A stretch of 64,000 nucleotides of DNA from Capitulum mitella (lineage: Eukaryota > Arthropoda > Thecostraca > Pollicipedomorpha > Pollicipedidae). Under the pieces are notes generated by a model, which saw nothing but the letters and a program-made list of their open reading frames with translations, did not search any database and was not told the DNA's origin. Where the stretch lies: NCBI GenBank assembly GCA_030062745.1, contig CP099842.1, positions 372,001-436,000 of the forward strand, read 5' to 3'. The first letter of the stretch is position 1, and every line of letters begins with the position of its first letter. Both the position numbers and the translations under genes were made by a program. Of this stretch, positions 23,221 to 35,576 are shown one piece after another.

Positions 23221-26200
23221 TCCACAGTGACTAATCCAGTGCGAATGTTATGATAAAGATCGCCGTGGAGCTGTGCACGCCAGCGCTGGTATCACGTATC
23301 GACAAACACATTGCAGCGCAAACGTGAACACCAGCTCTGATGGCACAAGCTGGCGGTAAAATGGAGCGGAAACGACCAAAAAGAAGAGTGATGTTACGCT
23401 GGCAGGCATGTGCGACCAAACTGGCATGAATTCATAGTAATTCATAGTGCATACACTTGAAATTGCTCCAGAATTGATTGGTATTGCTGACAGCAATTTG
23501 CACTGCTTGTTAACGCACGCAACATGATTTCATTGAGCGCGGAGCACGAAAAAACGGATATGAACAACCGCACCACACCATCCCCAATGATCTTGAACGA
23601 GAAGCTACACGCACGAGCTGTGTCCTGCAAAGATCCCGCAATAAAAAGGCGTTTGTAAACCAATACACCGGAAGAGCTTCGGAAAATACCTGCATCCATT
23701 TCACCTTTTGCTATTACTCGCCAGCATTAGTCGGTAAAATGAATTCCGCTATGAAATATTAAAGTGGCCTGTAATGACTTTGGAAAGTATCTTAGTGGGT
23801 TTGTTACAGGTCCTCATATGTACGTCCATATCGCCAAACATGCTGTTTCCGGCTGCGGTTTTCGACTTTTTCCCAAGACAGGAATTTTCCGTCCCAAGTG
23901 TACAGCTTTCCGGCCTGCCTTTGCCCTACCCTATAACCATCTCAGCCCTTGGCGTGCACCCTGTCTTCGTCGTGAAGCGGGCCTCAAATATGTGACGTCA
24001 CAATCCGGGCCGTGACGTCATGCCGTCTCTGCCAGGCGGCGGCTGGTGCGCATTAGCGGCGCTCGCGGCCCGTCACGCGGGCCTGCACCCGTACTCTACA
24101 GCGCGCTCAGCAATACAGCCGCGGCCGGAGCGGGTCAGCGAGGGCAGGAACGTCGCACGGAGCCCGCGTCACGACCCGTGGAAAACCCTGCGACATTCGA
24201 CCGCGACGAGAACGGCATTCCACTGGGAGCGTGCACTACAGCGCATTCTTTCGCTGCATCTGGCGGCTACGAACGAACGTCGGCCTCTCCAAGCATTACG
24301 GGCCCCTCAAGAGATGAGAAAGGCACGAAAGCAAGCGCATTACAAACAAAAAAAAGTCGTGCTCTAAAGACGCGATGATGGACTACAGTACATAGGCAGA
24401 ATAGGCTTGCCATGCCCATATATTTACGCACTGCATGGGACCAATAAACACTACCAGGTGTTCCAACATTACCAGTGGCCTTTAACGTCGGCCTATTTTG
24501 GGTGGCGAAAGACGGCAACAATGTATATGATATCACAATTTTATACATGAAATGCTTAAATGCCGTTGACACATTGCATCCTCAACGGAAAGAGAATTCA
24601 CCATCACTCATGAAACACCCAGAACGTTCACCAAATAAAGATCTTCACCACCCATTTCCAAGGAAAAACCTATTGACGGAACTGCAGGCCAATAAGGCGC
24701 TTCACGCTATTCCTGTTAAAATCCTTTGAACGCACATATAGATGGCGCCGTTGGCGCCGAATAACTCATTCCGCCGCAGACTGATCAATAGCCGAGCAGA
24801 CATAGGACGAATGGCGGCGTCTCCAGCGACACAACTATACAGCAGCCGCGCTTTGCAACCGTGCTGACATATCGCTTAGAGTACGGCATTATAACAATTA
24901 GATATCTGAATTTAACAAGTCATTTTGAAAGAAAAAATGTCACGTGACCATCAGAGACTTACGCCCTAAGTTTAACCAAAACGTGCTTAAAATGGCCTAA
25001 CAGTCATGAAAAACAAGTGCGGTGCATCATCTCCACAGTTAATTCGGCAGAAAATTGTGACCGATATCCAAGACAAAATCAAAGATGCCTGGCAGATATT
25101 TCCTGGCGTACCCAGGACCACGACCAGCCATCAAGCATCACAACTATGCACACAAGGCATACACACTACACATCACAAGGCCATGACTTACTATGGGAAC
25201 ACGCAGTAGCACGAAAGCGCAAATGAAAAAACTGCGCACAGTTTAACAAAAGCACTGAAGCACGGCCTTTTCCGCGGATTAGTATCAGTGTCGACCTACT
25301 GTAGACGTTCAGCAGGTGCTACAAACTAACTGCAATGCAGATGACGTGACAAATATTTGCCACACGAGACCTATGACATTCTCCAGAGCTACGAAATCCA
25401 AAACAATGTTGCGTGTTCTAGGATGCATATACTCGTATTGTTTGGGGTAATTTTCCACTTTGGTTAAAATTCAAAATAATTCTGAAGTGGTCAAAAACAA
25501 AAAAAAGGCTAGTGATCACGCTTCCGCCATTCATTTTCAAGGCCCTACAAACCATGAAATTCCAGCCCGATAAACATACTTCTCGACGTCAGATGTTATG
25601 AATCATTATGATGATGCAATAAGTTTCCTTTAATAGCACTCTGCAGCGAGTATGATATGGAGTCGACGAATGACGAAATCTGTTCTCATAGTCCGCTCGG
25701 TTAAGGCAATGGGTTTCAGAGCTCATTACGAATACGATAAATCGTCGATAACGCACCTGAGCCTTTGGCGGCTGGCTAGCACAATAAACCGAACAAACGA
25801 CGCCTGATTTCGCAACGTTCGTTCTTTGAAACATTCGCCAACGGACAACGGTGACTTCCGGTGTCCCAGAAGGTTCCGTGCTGGCCTCTCGTCTTTTCTG
25901 TTTTCATCAACCACCCTCCATATTCATTAAATCCGGCTGCCTCTGAACACTGACGATGTCAAAAAAAGATCGCAACGTTACTTCTATTGCTGACGGCGCT
26001 CTGCTACAGCAGGGCCTCGATAGACTGCGGTGCGGTCCACCAGATGGGGCCTTGCTTCAAATCCTACCAAACGCAAGTCGCTTACGAAAATCGTCAGACG
26101 CCCGCCCGTCCGGATCACCTATTATATTCACAGGACGAAACTTGATCAAGTAACTTGACAGAGACAAAGATTCGAGACAGATTTGAGAGCCTGGTGCTCT

Positions 26201-27849
26201 ATTGCATTCAAAGCTTTCCTTCGACCCACATGTCTCGCCGAGGCTAGAATTTTACTTCTGCAACCGAAGGTTAATGGGAGCAAAATGAAAAAAAAATGAG
26301 AACAGAACCGAAGTAGCGTGATCTCTGTATCCTAGAGCAATGTTTACAGTGTGCACATTCAGATCTGTCTGAATAGTTACAGCCTCCACTACGGCTTCAG
26401 AAACGTCACATCGCTGTTCTGGAATGGGCAGTAGATTGATAACCTTGATGTGTGATAAACCATGTAAATCATTCATAAGCACTGTCATACTCGCAGAGTT
26501 GTATCAGTATGAGGGGCAGAATTTTTTTACTTCTGTCAGAACAGAAGTTGCTTTCACTCACTTCAAAAATCCTGAGAGCAACATGTCTGAAGGTCGGAAA
26601 ACTTTCAAAAGGATCGAAATTCTGACCCTGTGTCTCGCATGTTGTTTCTCGAGCCAACCGGGCTGTCGGCCTGCTAGCTAGGTCCATGCCGACGGGCTCA
26701 GGGACGTCAAAATTTGGTAGGACTGCTTTGATCGCAGATTACTTTGTACATGCTAGATCCGTTTTCACTTTGTAAATGTTCGATCTGTTTTAGAATACGG
26801 CAGCGTGACCTCGGTTGGGCGACGGCGGCCGATTCCCAATCATGGCGGCCCATCGAGCGCAGCACAAACTTCTCAGCTGGCTTTTGTCTCGCATGAACTC
26901 CGGATCCACTTCCGGTTTTTTGCCACATGATCATTTGCCCTACTTTAGAATTTCATCGTTAAAGTCTCGAATAATGCAACACATTAACTCACCAGGAACA
27001 CTTTAAGCACAAGCTGACTCGCATATTTTACTAAGTTGTTCTTCTTCGCATGTGCCATCTCGATCGGCTGGTACTTGAAAATCATTTGCCATACCTAAAG
27101 TACGTGTCACCTGTCAACTCATTTCTATTCCGCAGAATGCCTAAGGTAACGAACACAGCCAACGGCGCTACTAGTGCTGGCTTTTTTGGCGACTCTTGAA
27201 GTACGTCTCGATCTCACGTCATGACCCACATCTTTGCAAATTTTCGCCACCTGCATCAATGACTGCCTGCTCTTTCTTTGCATGTCATTGTTATTTTTTC
27301 TTTTTTTACAATGTATGTAACCATATATTTTTCATCTTCATGTCCGGACATTTTCATAATTTTTCCAATGTTGACACATTTTTCGTTGCGCGCTTATTGG
27401 GCACACAACATAAAACAAATAAGCTAGTTAATGGATCCTAACAAACAGGTACTCATATATGCAGGTAAACAGGCACGTAAAATCAATAGGTACTACCTAA
27501 TGCCATGTTTTTTTACATATCACATTATCTGCCAGTGGGTTTTAATTTCCGCTGGAGATTTTATGAAACAATAAAACAAGCATTCCTTTTCCCGCCCTTT
27601 AACTCTTTCTTGGTGCCTGCCACGCCTCTTTTTCTCGCTCTCCCACGCATCTATCCCTGCCGTTTCTGACAGACCTACACGCTTCTTTAACCTCTTGACC
27701 CAGGCGTGATGGCTGTAGATCAGCTGGCTGCACGCCTCGGAGAGCATCTGAATCACGTCGGGTCTGAGTCACGCATCCTGTCGGGCGGCGCCGGGCCGCT
27801 AACACGTTCCGCTGGTCCGGTCGGACGCCGACCACGCGGCTCACGGCCC
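23221..27849. other. Intergenic, no gene recognised
   Basis: About 4.6 kb of mixed composition. Only short unsupported ORFs are present. The segment 24000-24370 is CpG-rich and could hold a 5' exon, but nothing recognisable is encoded. Confidence 0.5.
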
Positions 27850-28680
27850 TGGAGACGGCACGAGCCAACCCCGTCTCCTCTGACCATACCATTCACGGCA
27901 CGAGCCGGCCCCGTCTCCTATGACCAAACCATTCACGGCACGAGCCGGCCCTGTCCCCTCTGACCAAACCATTCACGGCACGAGCCGGCCCCGTCTCCTA
28001 TGACCAGACCATTCACGGCACGAGCCGGCCCCGTCTCCTATGACCAAACCATCCACGGCACGAGCCGGCCCCGTCTCCTATGACCAGACCATTCACGGCA
28101 CGAGCCAACCCCGTCTCCTCTGACCATACCATTCACGGCACGAGCCGGCCCCGTCTCCTATGACCAAACCATTCACGGCACGAGCCGGCCCTGTCCCCTC
28201 TGACCAAACCATTCACGGCACGAGCCGGCCCCGTCTCCTATGACCAGACCATTCACGGCACGAGCCGGCCCCGTCTCCTATGACCAGACCATTCACGGCA
28301 CGAGCCGGCCCTGTCCCCTCTGACCAAACCATTCACGGCACGAGCCGGCCCCGTCTCCTATGACCAGACCATCCACGGCACGAGCCGGCCCCGTCTCCTA
28401 TGACCAAACCATTCACGGCACGAGCCGACCCCGTCTCCTCTGACCATACCATCCACAGCACGAGCCGGCCCCGTCTCCTATGACCAAATCATCCACGGCA
28501 CGAGCCGGCCCCGTCTCCTCTGACCAAATCATCCACGGCACGAGCCGGCCCCGTCTCCTCTGACCAAACCATTCACGGCACGAGCCGGCCCCGTCTCCTA
28601 TGACCAAATCATCCACGGCACGAGCCGGCCCCGTCTCCTATGACCAGACCATCCACGATACGAAGCGACCCAGTCCCCTC
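27850..28680. repeat. 40-bp minisatellite, about 20 copies
   Basis: The unit includes CACGGCACGAGCCGGCCCCG and TCTCC(T)ATGACCA. Variants differ at a few positions (CCAACCCC, CTGTCCCC, CAAACC/CAGACC/CATACC, ATTC/ATCC). The CCAACCCC variant recurs 240 bp apart (27864 and 28104), hinting at a six-unit higher-order repeat. Confidence 0.97.
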
Positions 28681-28708
28681 TGATCAGATTATCCATGGCG
28701 CGTTCACG

Positions 28709-29110
28709 GTGTTGACCAAACAATGTCATGGAGTACATATGAATGGCAGGAAGTCAGGTATGCAAAATTTCAAAGCATTTGGGGCCATCATTAGCCAACT
28801 TGCAAAGAAAAACCTCAGGGGAGGTTGCATTGCCATATTGGCAAAGGTTAAGTTCTAACATTATGAGTTGATAATATTTTTGGAATAAAATGGCTAGAAA
28901 TGACTGACAAACCCCATAAATTTGAAATGACATGGATTACAACTGGATCACAGTAGGACTGGGATTGAAACTTAAAAGTCACTTATGTAACAGAAAGGAA
29001 AAAAGGACTAATGAGCCATTTCAAATAGAACTGTGCAGATAGTTTGCTAGAACCACAACTTATACCAGCTGAGATGATGCAAATGAAACACTTGCAGGAA
29101 ACACATACAG

Positions 29111-29158
<48 letters not shown>

Positions 29159-31011
29159 TGTGTGTGTGTGTGTGTACATATGTATATATATTTCAAAATG
29201 CTAAAAAATATACTGGGTTTGCAGGAAAAACTTCCTCTGTGGCAGTTATAGCACCCATGCACAACATATTTCAATCATGTAATTGTGAAAATATGTGCAT
29301 ATTAACAGAAATCAAGGCAATACATGCACAGTCAGTATATGCACTGTCAAAGGCTGTACAACACAGGCCACTACTCTCAACTAGAACTACCTGTAACTAA
29401 AGCAAACCATTTGTCCACTTCACTGCAGGTGAGAAAATGTGCATATCAGGATGAAGAACTGATAACTAAGTGATCTTCTCTCTGAAGTACAATGATAGGA
29501 TTCAGTCTATCCCTACTTCTCCATCCATGTACACATAATTCAATTCTGTTTAGATTGCTAAACAAAAGGGCTTTTTGGACACATATTCATATGTTTAATC
29601 CTTCACTGAGCTCCTGATCCAACAGCTTCTAATGGGCTTTGCCAGAAGGCTAATGTGAATGTACTTCTGGACTCCAGACCTAGGCCTCAGCAGAATTAGC
29701 ATTATGTCAATGGCTTTTTCATGGAAAAATGCCTTTAGGCATTACATGCAAAAAGATGCCTTAAGCTTTGATGTTCTTCAAACTACTGACCAAGTGCTGC
29801 ACCTACAAGATGACCAAACTTTATAAACAAGATCACATTATGCATCATGCATTGCATTATGCAAGGTTAGGAGTGAGTGGGACTGTGATAGCTTTGAATA
29901 CTGTGATTCTAGATTGACAAACCTCTGTACAGATGTTTCAAAACACTGGCATTCATTACTAGCAAAAAGAAAGATGATTGAAATTAAACAGAATTAATCT
30001 CATACCATTAGTTTCACTCTTCTACTTTTCCACTGTAAATAATGTTGGTGTGAAAACTCTTGATCATGTCTTCAATCCCACAGTATTTTTATCTGGCAAA
30101 TGTCAAGCCACAAAAAAATTAAATGACCCAAAACTACATACTGACATCAGCCTGGCTCAAGATGCCAGGGGTTCCAAGTGTCTAGGCTCCCACTTCTCAA
30201 ACATTTTAAGGTTTTGAATGTCTCTGGGCATTTCCAGCCATGGGCATCATCCACTGATCACATCATACTGGCTGTCTCCTAATGCACTGCCTGGCCTGTC
30301 ACCACTGGTGTCATGGAACAGCTGAGAATTGAACAAAGATGAAGACAGATGAACAGGATAAAGGGGACATTTGTAGGAAATCACTTCTGAAGCAGAATCT
30401 TGTAAATATAAAGGTTTGAGACACAATGCATATCACACATCAATTCCTAAGGCATGCTAGAACTCAGCTATTTCAGCTCAAACAAATGTTAGAGATAGAA
30501 AATTCTCTGAACAAAGTTCTGGAAAACTGGGTTGACAGCTCAGCAGTCTGTATCCACTCCATTCCCCTGCCAATGTGGGTTCAAGTCATCTCAGTGCTAT
30601 TTCTCCCACAGGCCACTTGGCACTTAACAAATGATGTACAAAACATGCCACTGGGAACTTATCAATCATGTTGGTATCAGCATGTTAAACTTTCTCTTCT
30701 ATGTTATCCCATTAATCTAGAATAGTACAACTAGATGTGTGATACATCAGTCTGTGAAACAAGGTCTGCTTGGTGCATGATTTGATTCCATAACACTCAA
30801 TTTGGACCCAATTTTGCAAAGTAAACAGGAAAGATGAATGTCTGACAATGGGTATATATGGGTACTTTTAATTTTTCCACTGATCACTACAGCACAGATT
30901 GTCACAATTATGGGCATGTTTACTGTTCTAGCCAGGCATTTTGAAATTAACACAAACATGCACCATTGGTAGTAGGATGGCAATAACATGTAAAAACATT
31001 CTGCATTCCAG
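28709..31011. other. CpG-free block, 2.3 kb, no gene
   Basis: I find no CG dinucleotide on reading through these 2303 bases, whereas both flanks are CpG-rich. TG and CA are frequent, as expected from methyl-cytosine decay. No exon or repeat family is recognised except a TA/TG microsatellite. Confidence 0.85.
29110..29178. repeat. (TA)n(TG)n compound microsatellite
   Basis: A run of about 22 TA units passes into about 10 TG units. Confidence 0.95.
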
Positions 31012-32844
31012 CGTGTTTGGCTTTTGCACCCCTTATCCTACTTAGGTGAAGAAATGTGACAGGACTCACCTAATCTGTCTACCATTTCCGAGCGGGCTTC
31101 AAACCACGATTAAGTTCTTCCTCGACCCCCGAAGCGGCTATGAAAACAATCGGCCCCAAAAAGGAGAAATGAGGTTTTATGGACGGACAAAGGGAAGAAT
31201 TCCAGCTCGGCTCTCCGGCGCCTTACGCGTCCGCAAGCACCGAGGGCACAAGAGTGCGACACCCTTCTGAGGCACAGAGAACGTAACCACAGACACCACC
31301 AGCAAGGATATCTACAGCCAAGGTTTGTCATTTGAGAAGTTCTTTGAACGAACATGAAAATATCGATTCAGTGCCATTTATGGCTCGAAAGCAATTAATA
31401 ATGGTAGAGAAAGAAACGCCTTTCCAATTCTTGGGGTAAATATAATTTTTGTGTTTCAAATTAAAACATCGTGATTTTGCATCAAAGACTATCATTAACT
31501 TCTGGAATATTACAACAGATGTGCACATTGAAAGAGCATCGATATTTCAAATTTTTGGAAGAGCACACGTTAAGTGATGTATTCGTCGCATTCGAATTCC
31601 AGTTGCAACTTGGACCGAGTCGATAACGGACCGCGATAGACATGGAGCTGGAAAAGGAAACATAGACCAGTAACGTAGCCAGGAATCGGCCCGGGGGAGG
31701 GATCCTCAGAAAGGGGCCTCCTCAACCCAAGGAGGCCTCCTCAGCCCAAGGGGCCCCAACAAAAAGTACTTAGATGACCTCCCAAAAGGGAGGTCATGTA
31801 AGGGGTCATCTGAGGGACCCCCAGAAAGGGACCTCGTCATCTGCGGGGGCCTCCTATAGCACAAGAGGGGCCTTCTCATCCTCATACCCAGCCAACACAA
31901 CTCATACTGGGTCCCACATGGTCCCAAATGGATAGGTATTTGGGCATCATGACCATATGGTACCCAGCAATTTTTGTTACATTTTTTCTTAGTTCCCCGA
32001 TGGACAGCGGCTAGATGGGGCCCAAATGGGCCATTGGCTGGGCTCTGTATAAATCCTTTGTCAGTCAATATGGGCCCGGTGCAGGGGCGGATCCAGTATT
32101 TCGCCAAGGGGGAGGAATGGTCAGCGCTGCCCCTCCCTCCTGGCCGGCCCCCCATTTTTACTCTTCAGAATCAAAATGTTGTTTTGGTCTGATCCAAACC
32201 AAAATATTTGACGAAATTTTGTTTTTTTCATATAAAGTAACCGAAAAATTTAAGTGCGTCACTGCATATGGGAAAATTTTGTGTTTTGTTTCCCTACAAA
32301 GTGGCCAAAACATGACAACAGCGGCGGGATTTTAGGCGGTTGCGTCCCTCCCTCTACTTCAAATGTCGTGTCTGTATCTGGTCCACAAGACCTTCTGCCC
32401 CCCTTGTAGCCTCTGCATACTTTTTGCTGGCTTTTTGGCGGTCTCGGGCTGTCTGCTGTTTCAGGGCCCTATTGTGGTTTCAGGTCCCTTTTATAGTTTC
32501 GGAACGTGTCAAACGTTCCTTTAGCAGCTTCAGGAACGTTTCAGGCCATAGGCGCAGTCAAGGGATGGTCACCCCCCAGGTCGCATTTTTCGTAAAAACG
32601 ATTGCACATCGTCTTCCCGGCAGGCGATTTTCGTATGATTTCAGTTCACACTTAGTCCCCCCCTTACGAAAATCCTGGCTGCGCTCCTGCCTCGCGCGGT
32701 GTCATGGACCCGTCTAGCAGCTTCAGGAATACTTAAGCCGTCTTGGGTTCCATCCTGTTGTGCCTGGGGCATTTTCGCCGTCTAAGAAACCCCTCAGGCA
32801 GTAACAAGGGCCCTCTTTAAGTCTCTCCTTTGATGTCTCTCAAG
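31012..32844. other. Repeat-rich intergenic region with degenerate GC-rich motifs
   Basis: No gene is recognised. From 31690 to 31920 run degenerate units of the AGGGGCCTCCT kind. From 32330 to 32840 there are more irregular short units (TTTCAGG, GGCCCT). Short stretches at 31672, 32082 and 32545 look like hAT-type MITE ends (GTAGCCAGGA, CAGGGGCGGATCCAG), but I could not pair them with target duplications. Confidence 0.4.
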
Positions 32845-34129
32845 ACAGCCCACGCTCAGCCCACGGTCAGTCCAAACTCGAGACCCCTTTAAAATCGCCC
32901 AAAACGCGTCATCCGTTCAGTAGATAGATGTTGACTAACTGAGCTCGTTGACACCATCAGACGTCCATCGCACCTATTACTTTGCACTCCAGAGCACAAA
33001 ACACAAAAACACCACGAAAATGCCGCGGAGACAAATGTACTTTAAACCCCAACAAACAGGTACACAAAATGTTCGTCTCGGGCCGCTGAGTCTAAAAATA
33101 CAGCGTACACTACATTTAAATGATAACAATTTTCGTTATTGCGAAAGATAACCGTTTTTTTCACCCTATGCTTTATTTTCCATTCGATTTAACATGGGAC
33201 CCTATGGAACTGATTTCGGCGCACCCCTTCGATTTCGCCAGTTTCTTCTGTACTGGTACCTAGAACCGCAATCCACATGAAACCATCATCAAAACTCCAT
33301 CGCACTGATATCCACACGGTCAAATCGGGCTTCAAAAAACATACGACAAAAACACATTTTTTAATGTTATTCCAATCCGGAACCAACAGGTACTCAAAAT
33401 GTTCGTCTGGTGCCGCTAAGTCTAAAATTAGTGCATGCATAACTATCGACTCGTAACTTTTTGATTTATTACGAAACGAAACCGTTTTCTACCCTATGCT
33501 TTATTCCCCATTAGATTTAACATGTGGATGACCATATGGAACTGATTTCGGCTGCCCCTTCGATTTCGCCAATTTTTTCTGTACTGTTACCTAGAACTAC
33601 AATACACATGAAACCATCACCAGAACTCAACGCATTGATATTCACACGGTCAAACTGGAATCCAAAAAATATACGTCAAATTTTTTTTATTTTTTATTTT
33701 TTAATCTTACTCCAAACCACAACAAACAGGTACTCAAAATATTCGTCTTGTGCTACTGAGTCCAAAAATAGTGCATCGGTAACATTTGGGTGAAAACTTT
33801 TTGAGTTACAGCGGAACGAAACCGTTTTTCTACCCTATGCGTTATTTCCCATTGGATTTAACATGGGATCCTATGGAAGTGATTTCGGGGGACCCCTTCG
33901 ATTTCGCCATTTCTTCTGCACTGTTACACATGAAGCCATCATCAGAACTCCATCGCATTGATATTCACACGGTCAAATTGGGATGAGATGAGAAGTGACA
34001 TGGATGACGTGAAGGAGCAGTGGAAACCCAGAAAAATAAACAGAGAAGGCCCACATACTTCCAGAAAGGTTTTCCTTCGTCATCTACTGCCTCAATCCAC
34101 TCTGCAAGGAGCCAGATCTCGCCAGCCGA

Positions 34130-34310
34130 AACTCCAGTCGAGACTCCAGCCAAGACTCCAGCCAGGAATGCAGCCAAGACTCCATCCGAGGCTTCAGCTG
34201 AGACTCTGGCCGAGACTCCAGCTGAGACTCCGGCTGAGACTCCGACCAAGATCCCGGCTGATAGTCCAGTCAAGACTCCGGCCGAGACACCGAGCCGAGT
34301 TTGCTCCGCT
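34130..34310 (+). repeat. Degenerate 12-bp minisatellite (GCCGAGACTCCG)
   Basis: About 15 units. Because 12 is a multiple of 3, it reads as a continuous AETPAETP-like peptide in frame with the adenosine-kinase-like segment. Confidence 0.85.
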
Positions 34311-34401
34311 GATCAAGCAGAATCAAGGCAGGACTTTCTGGAGAATCGCTGTCTTATTATACGTTTCTTTCCAGCTGTGCGCGCGGCCCCGGTGCCCCAT
34401 A

Positions 34402-34826
34402 ATGGGCGACATCGCCACCGTCTGCTTTGCTTCGGCAACCCGCTGCTGAACATGGTGCTGAATGTGAACAGTAGAGAACTACCGAGCAAGTGTGGGCTGT
34501 GGACCGACGACCAGACTGAGACCAACCAGCAGCAGAAGCCGCTGTTCGAGGTGTTCGGCAACGGCCAGGTGTCGTTCTGTCCGGGCGGCTCGGTGGAGAA
34601 CACCACTCGCCGGTACTGCCGGGTTCCGGGGGAGCTCGGACGGGTGGCCTTGATCGGCGCTGTTGGCGTCGACAAGTTCCGTCAGAGGCTGGAGAAGCTG
34701 TTCAGCGCGGACGGCGTCGGCACCAGATACGTAGTGCACTTGGGCCAGCCCACGGGGCGCTTTAAGAACCTTGTGTGTGGTGTGGACCGCTCTTTAGTGA
34801 ACGGCATCGACGGTGCCAATTTCTGA
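34402..34826 (+). pseudogene. ADK: Truncated, frameshifted adenosine kinase-like retrocopy
   Basis: It resembles the N-terminal 140 residues of adenosine kinase (ATP + adenosine to AMP): MGDIA start at 34402, FGNPLLN, the CPGGSVENT match to the GG(A/S)TQN substrate motif, GAVGVDKF, the QPTG lid motif and VDRSLV...GANF. A 1-nt-type shift between ATG and FGNPLL separates the start from the rest, and a stop at 34824-34826 removes the catalytic C-terminal half. No introns interrupt it, suggesting a processed copy, although an acceptor-like CTTTCCAG precedes it at 34374. The conserved Asp of PLLD is Asn. It lies between the long inverted repeats of the surrounding element, so it probably travels with it. 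Confidence 0.75.
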
Positions 34827-35576
34827 TGACCTGGGCGCGCCTTCGTGCCGCACAGCCTGGCTCTCAATAGCGACCCTTGTGTATACTTTGATGGTGCTTC
34901 GTGACGGGTGGCCCGGAGACGACCTAAGAGGTGGATAAGTTCTGCTGGTTCTGTTCGTTCTGGTTCGTTGGTGCTGCTGAACGCTGTCAGCACCTTATCG
35001 GTGGCCGTGCTGCCGATCTGGCCGTCCCTGATCGCCGACAGGAATGAAATTGTCTGTTGTTGACACGTTTTCTGTCATGGCTTGAGCCGGTTTGGAAAGA
35101 GATTAGAAAGTGTGGTTTTCACCTATTTTCTTTGAAGCGCAGTTTTACCGTGTGAATTTCAATGCGATTGAGTTCTGGTGATGGTTTCATGTGTATTGCA
35201 ATTCTGGATACCAGTACCGAAAAAAATGGCGGAAATGAAGGGGTCCGCCGAAATCAGTTCGATAGGGTCCCATGTTAAATCAAATGGGAAATAAAGCATA
35301 GGGTAAAAAACGGTTATCTTTCGCAATAACTCAAAATTTCATGAATGAGATGTAGCGTATGCTGTATTTTTAGACTCAGCGGTTCGAGGCGAACATTTTG
35401 AGTACCTTTTTTGTTGGAGTTTAAAGTACATTTGTCTCCGCGGCATTTTTGTGGTGTTTTGTGTTTTATGCTCTGGAGTGCAAAGTAATGGATGCGATGG
35501 ACATCTGATGGTATTAATGAGTTCAGTTAGTCAACATCTATCTACTGAACGAATGATGCGTTTTGGGCGATTTTAA

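Larger units (their letters stand above)
32893..35572. mobile_element. TTAA-flanked element with long inverted repeats carrying an ADK fragment
   Basis: The ends start AATCGCCCAAAACGC and are reverse complements over about 480 bp (32893-33370 and 35090-35572) with scattered mismatches. TTAA lies directly outside both ends (32889-32892 and 35573-35576), as in piggyBac-type insertions. Inside are two further tandem copies of the inner left repeat (units near 33050, 33378 and 33720, about 330-340 bp apart), a GAGACTCC-type minisatellite and the adenosine-kinase-like fragment. No transposase is present, so it is non-autonomous. Family assignment rests on the TTAA alone. Confidence 0.7.

Noticed and set aside
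26707..27006. Opposed short ORFs around a CpG-containing segment
   Set aside because: No recognisable product and no splice-supported continuation.
28413..28616. Minus-strand ORF with repeated RRRGRLVP peptide
   Set aside because: Translation of the 40-bp minisatellite only.
32082..32689. hAT MITE candidate with ends CAGGGGCGGATCCAG / CAGGAGCGCAGCCAGG
   Set aside because: The flanking 8-mers do not match and another end-like sequence lies between; boundaries cannot be supported.
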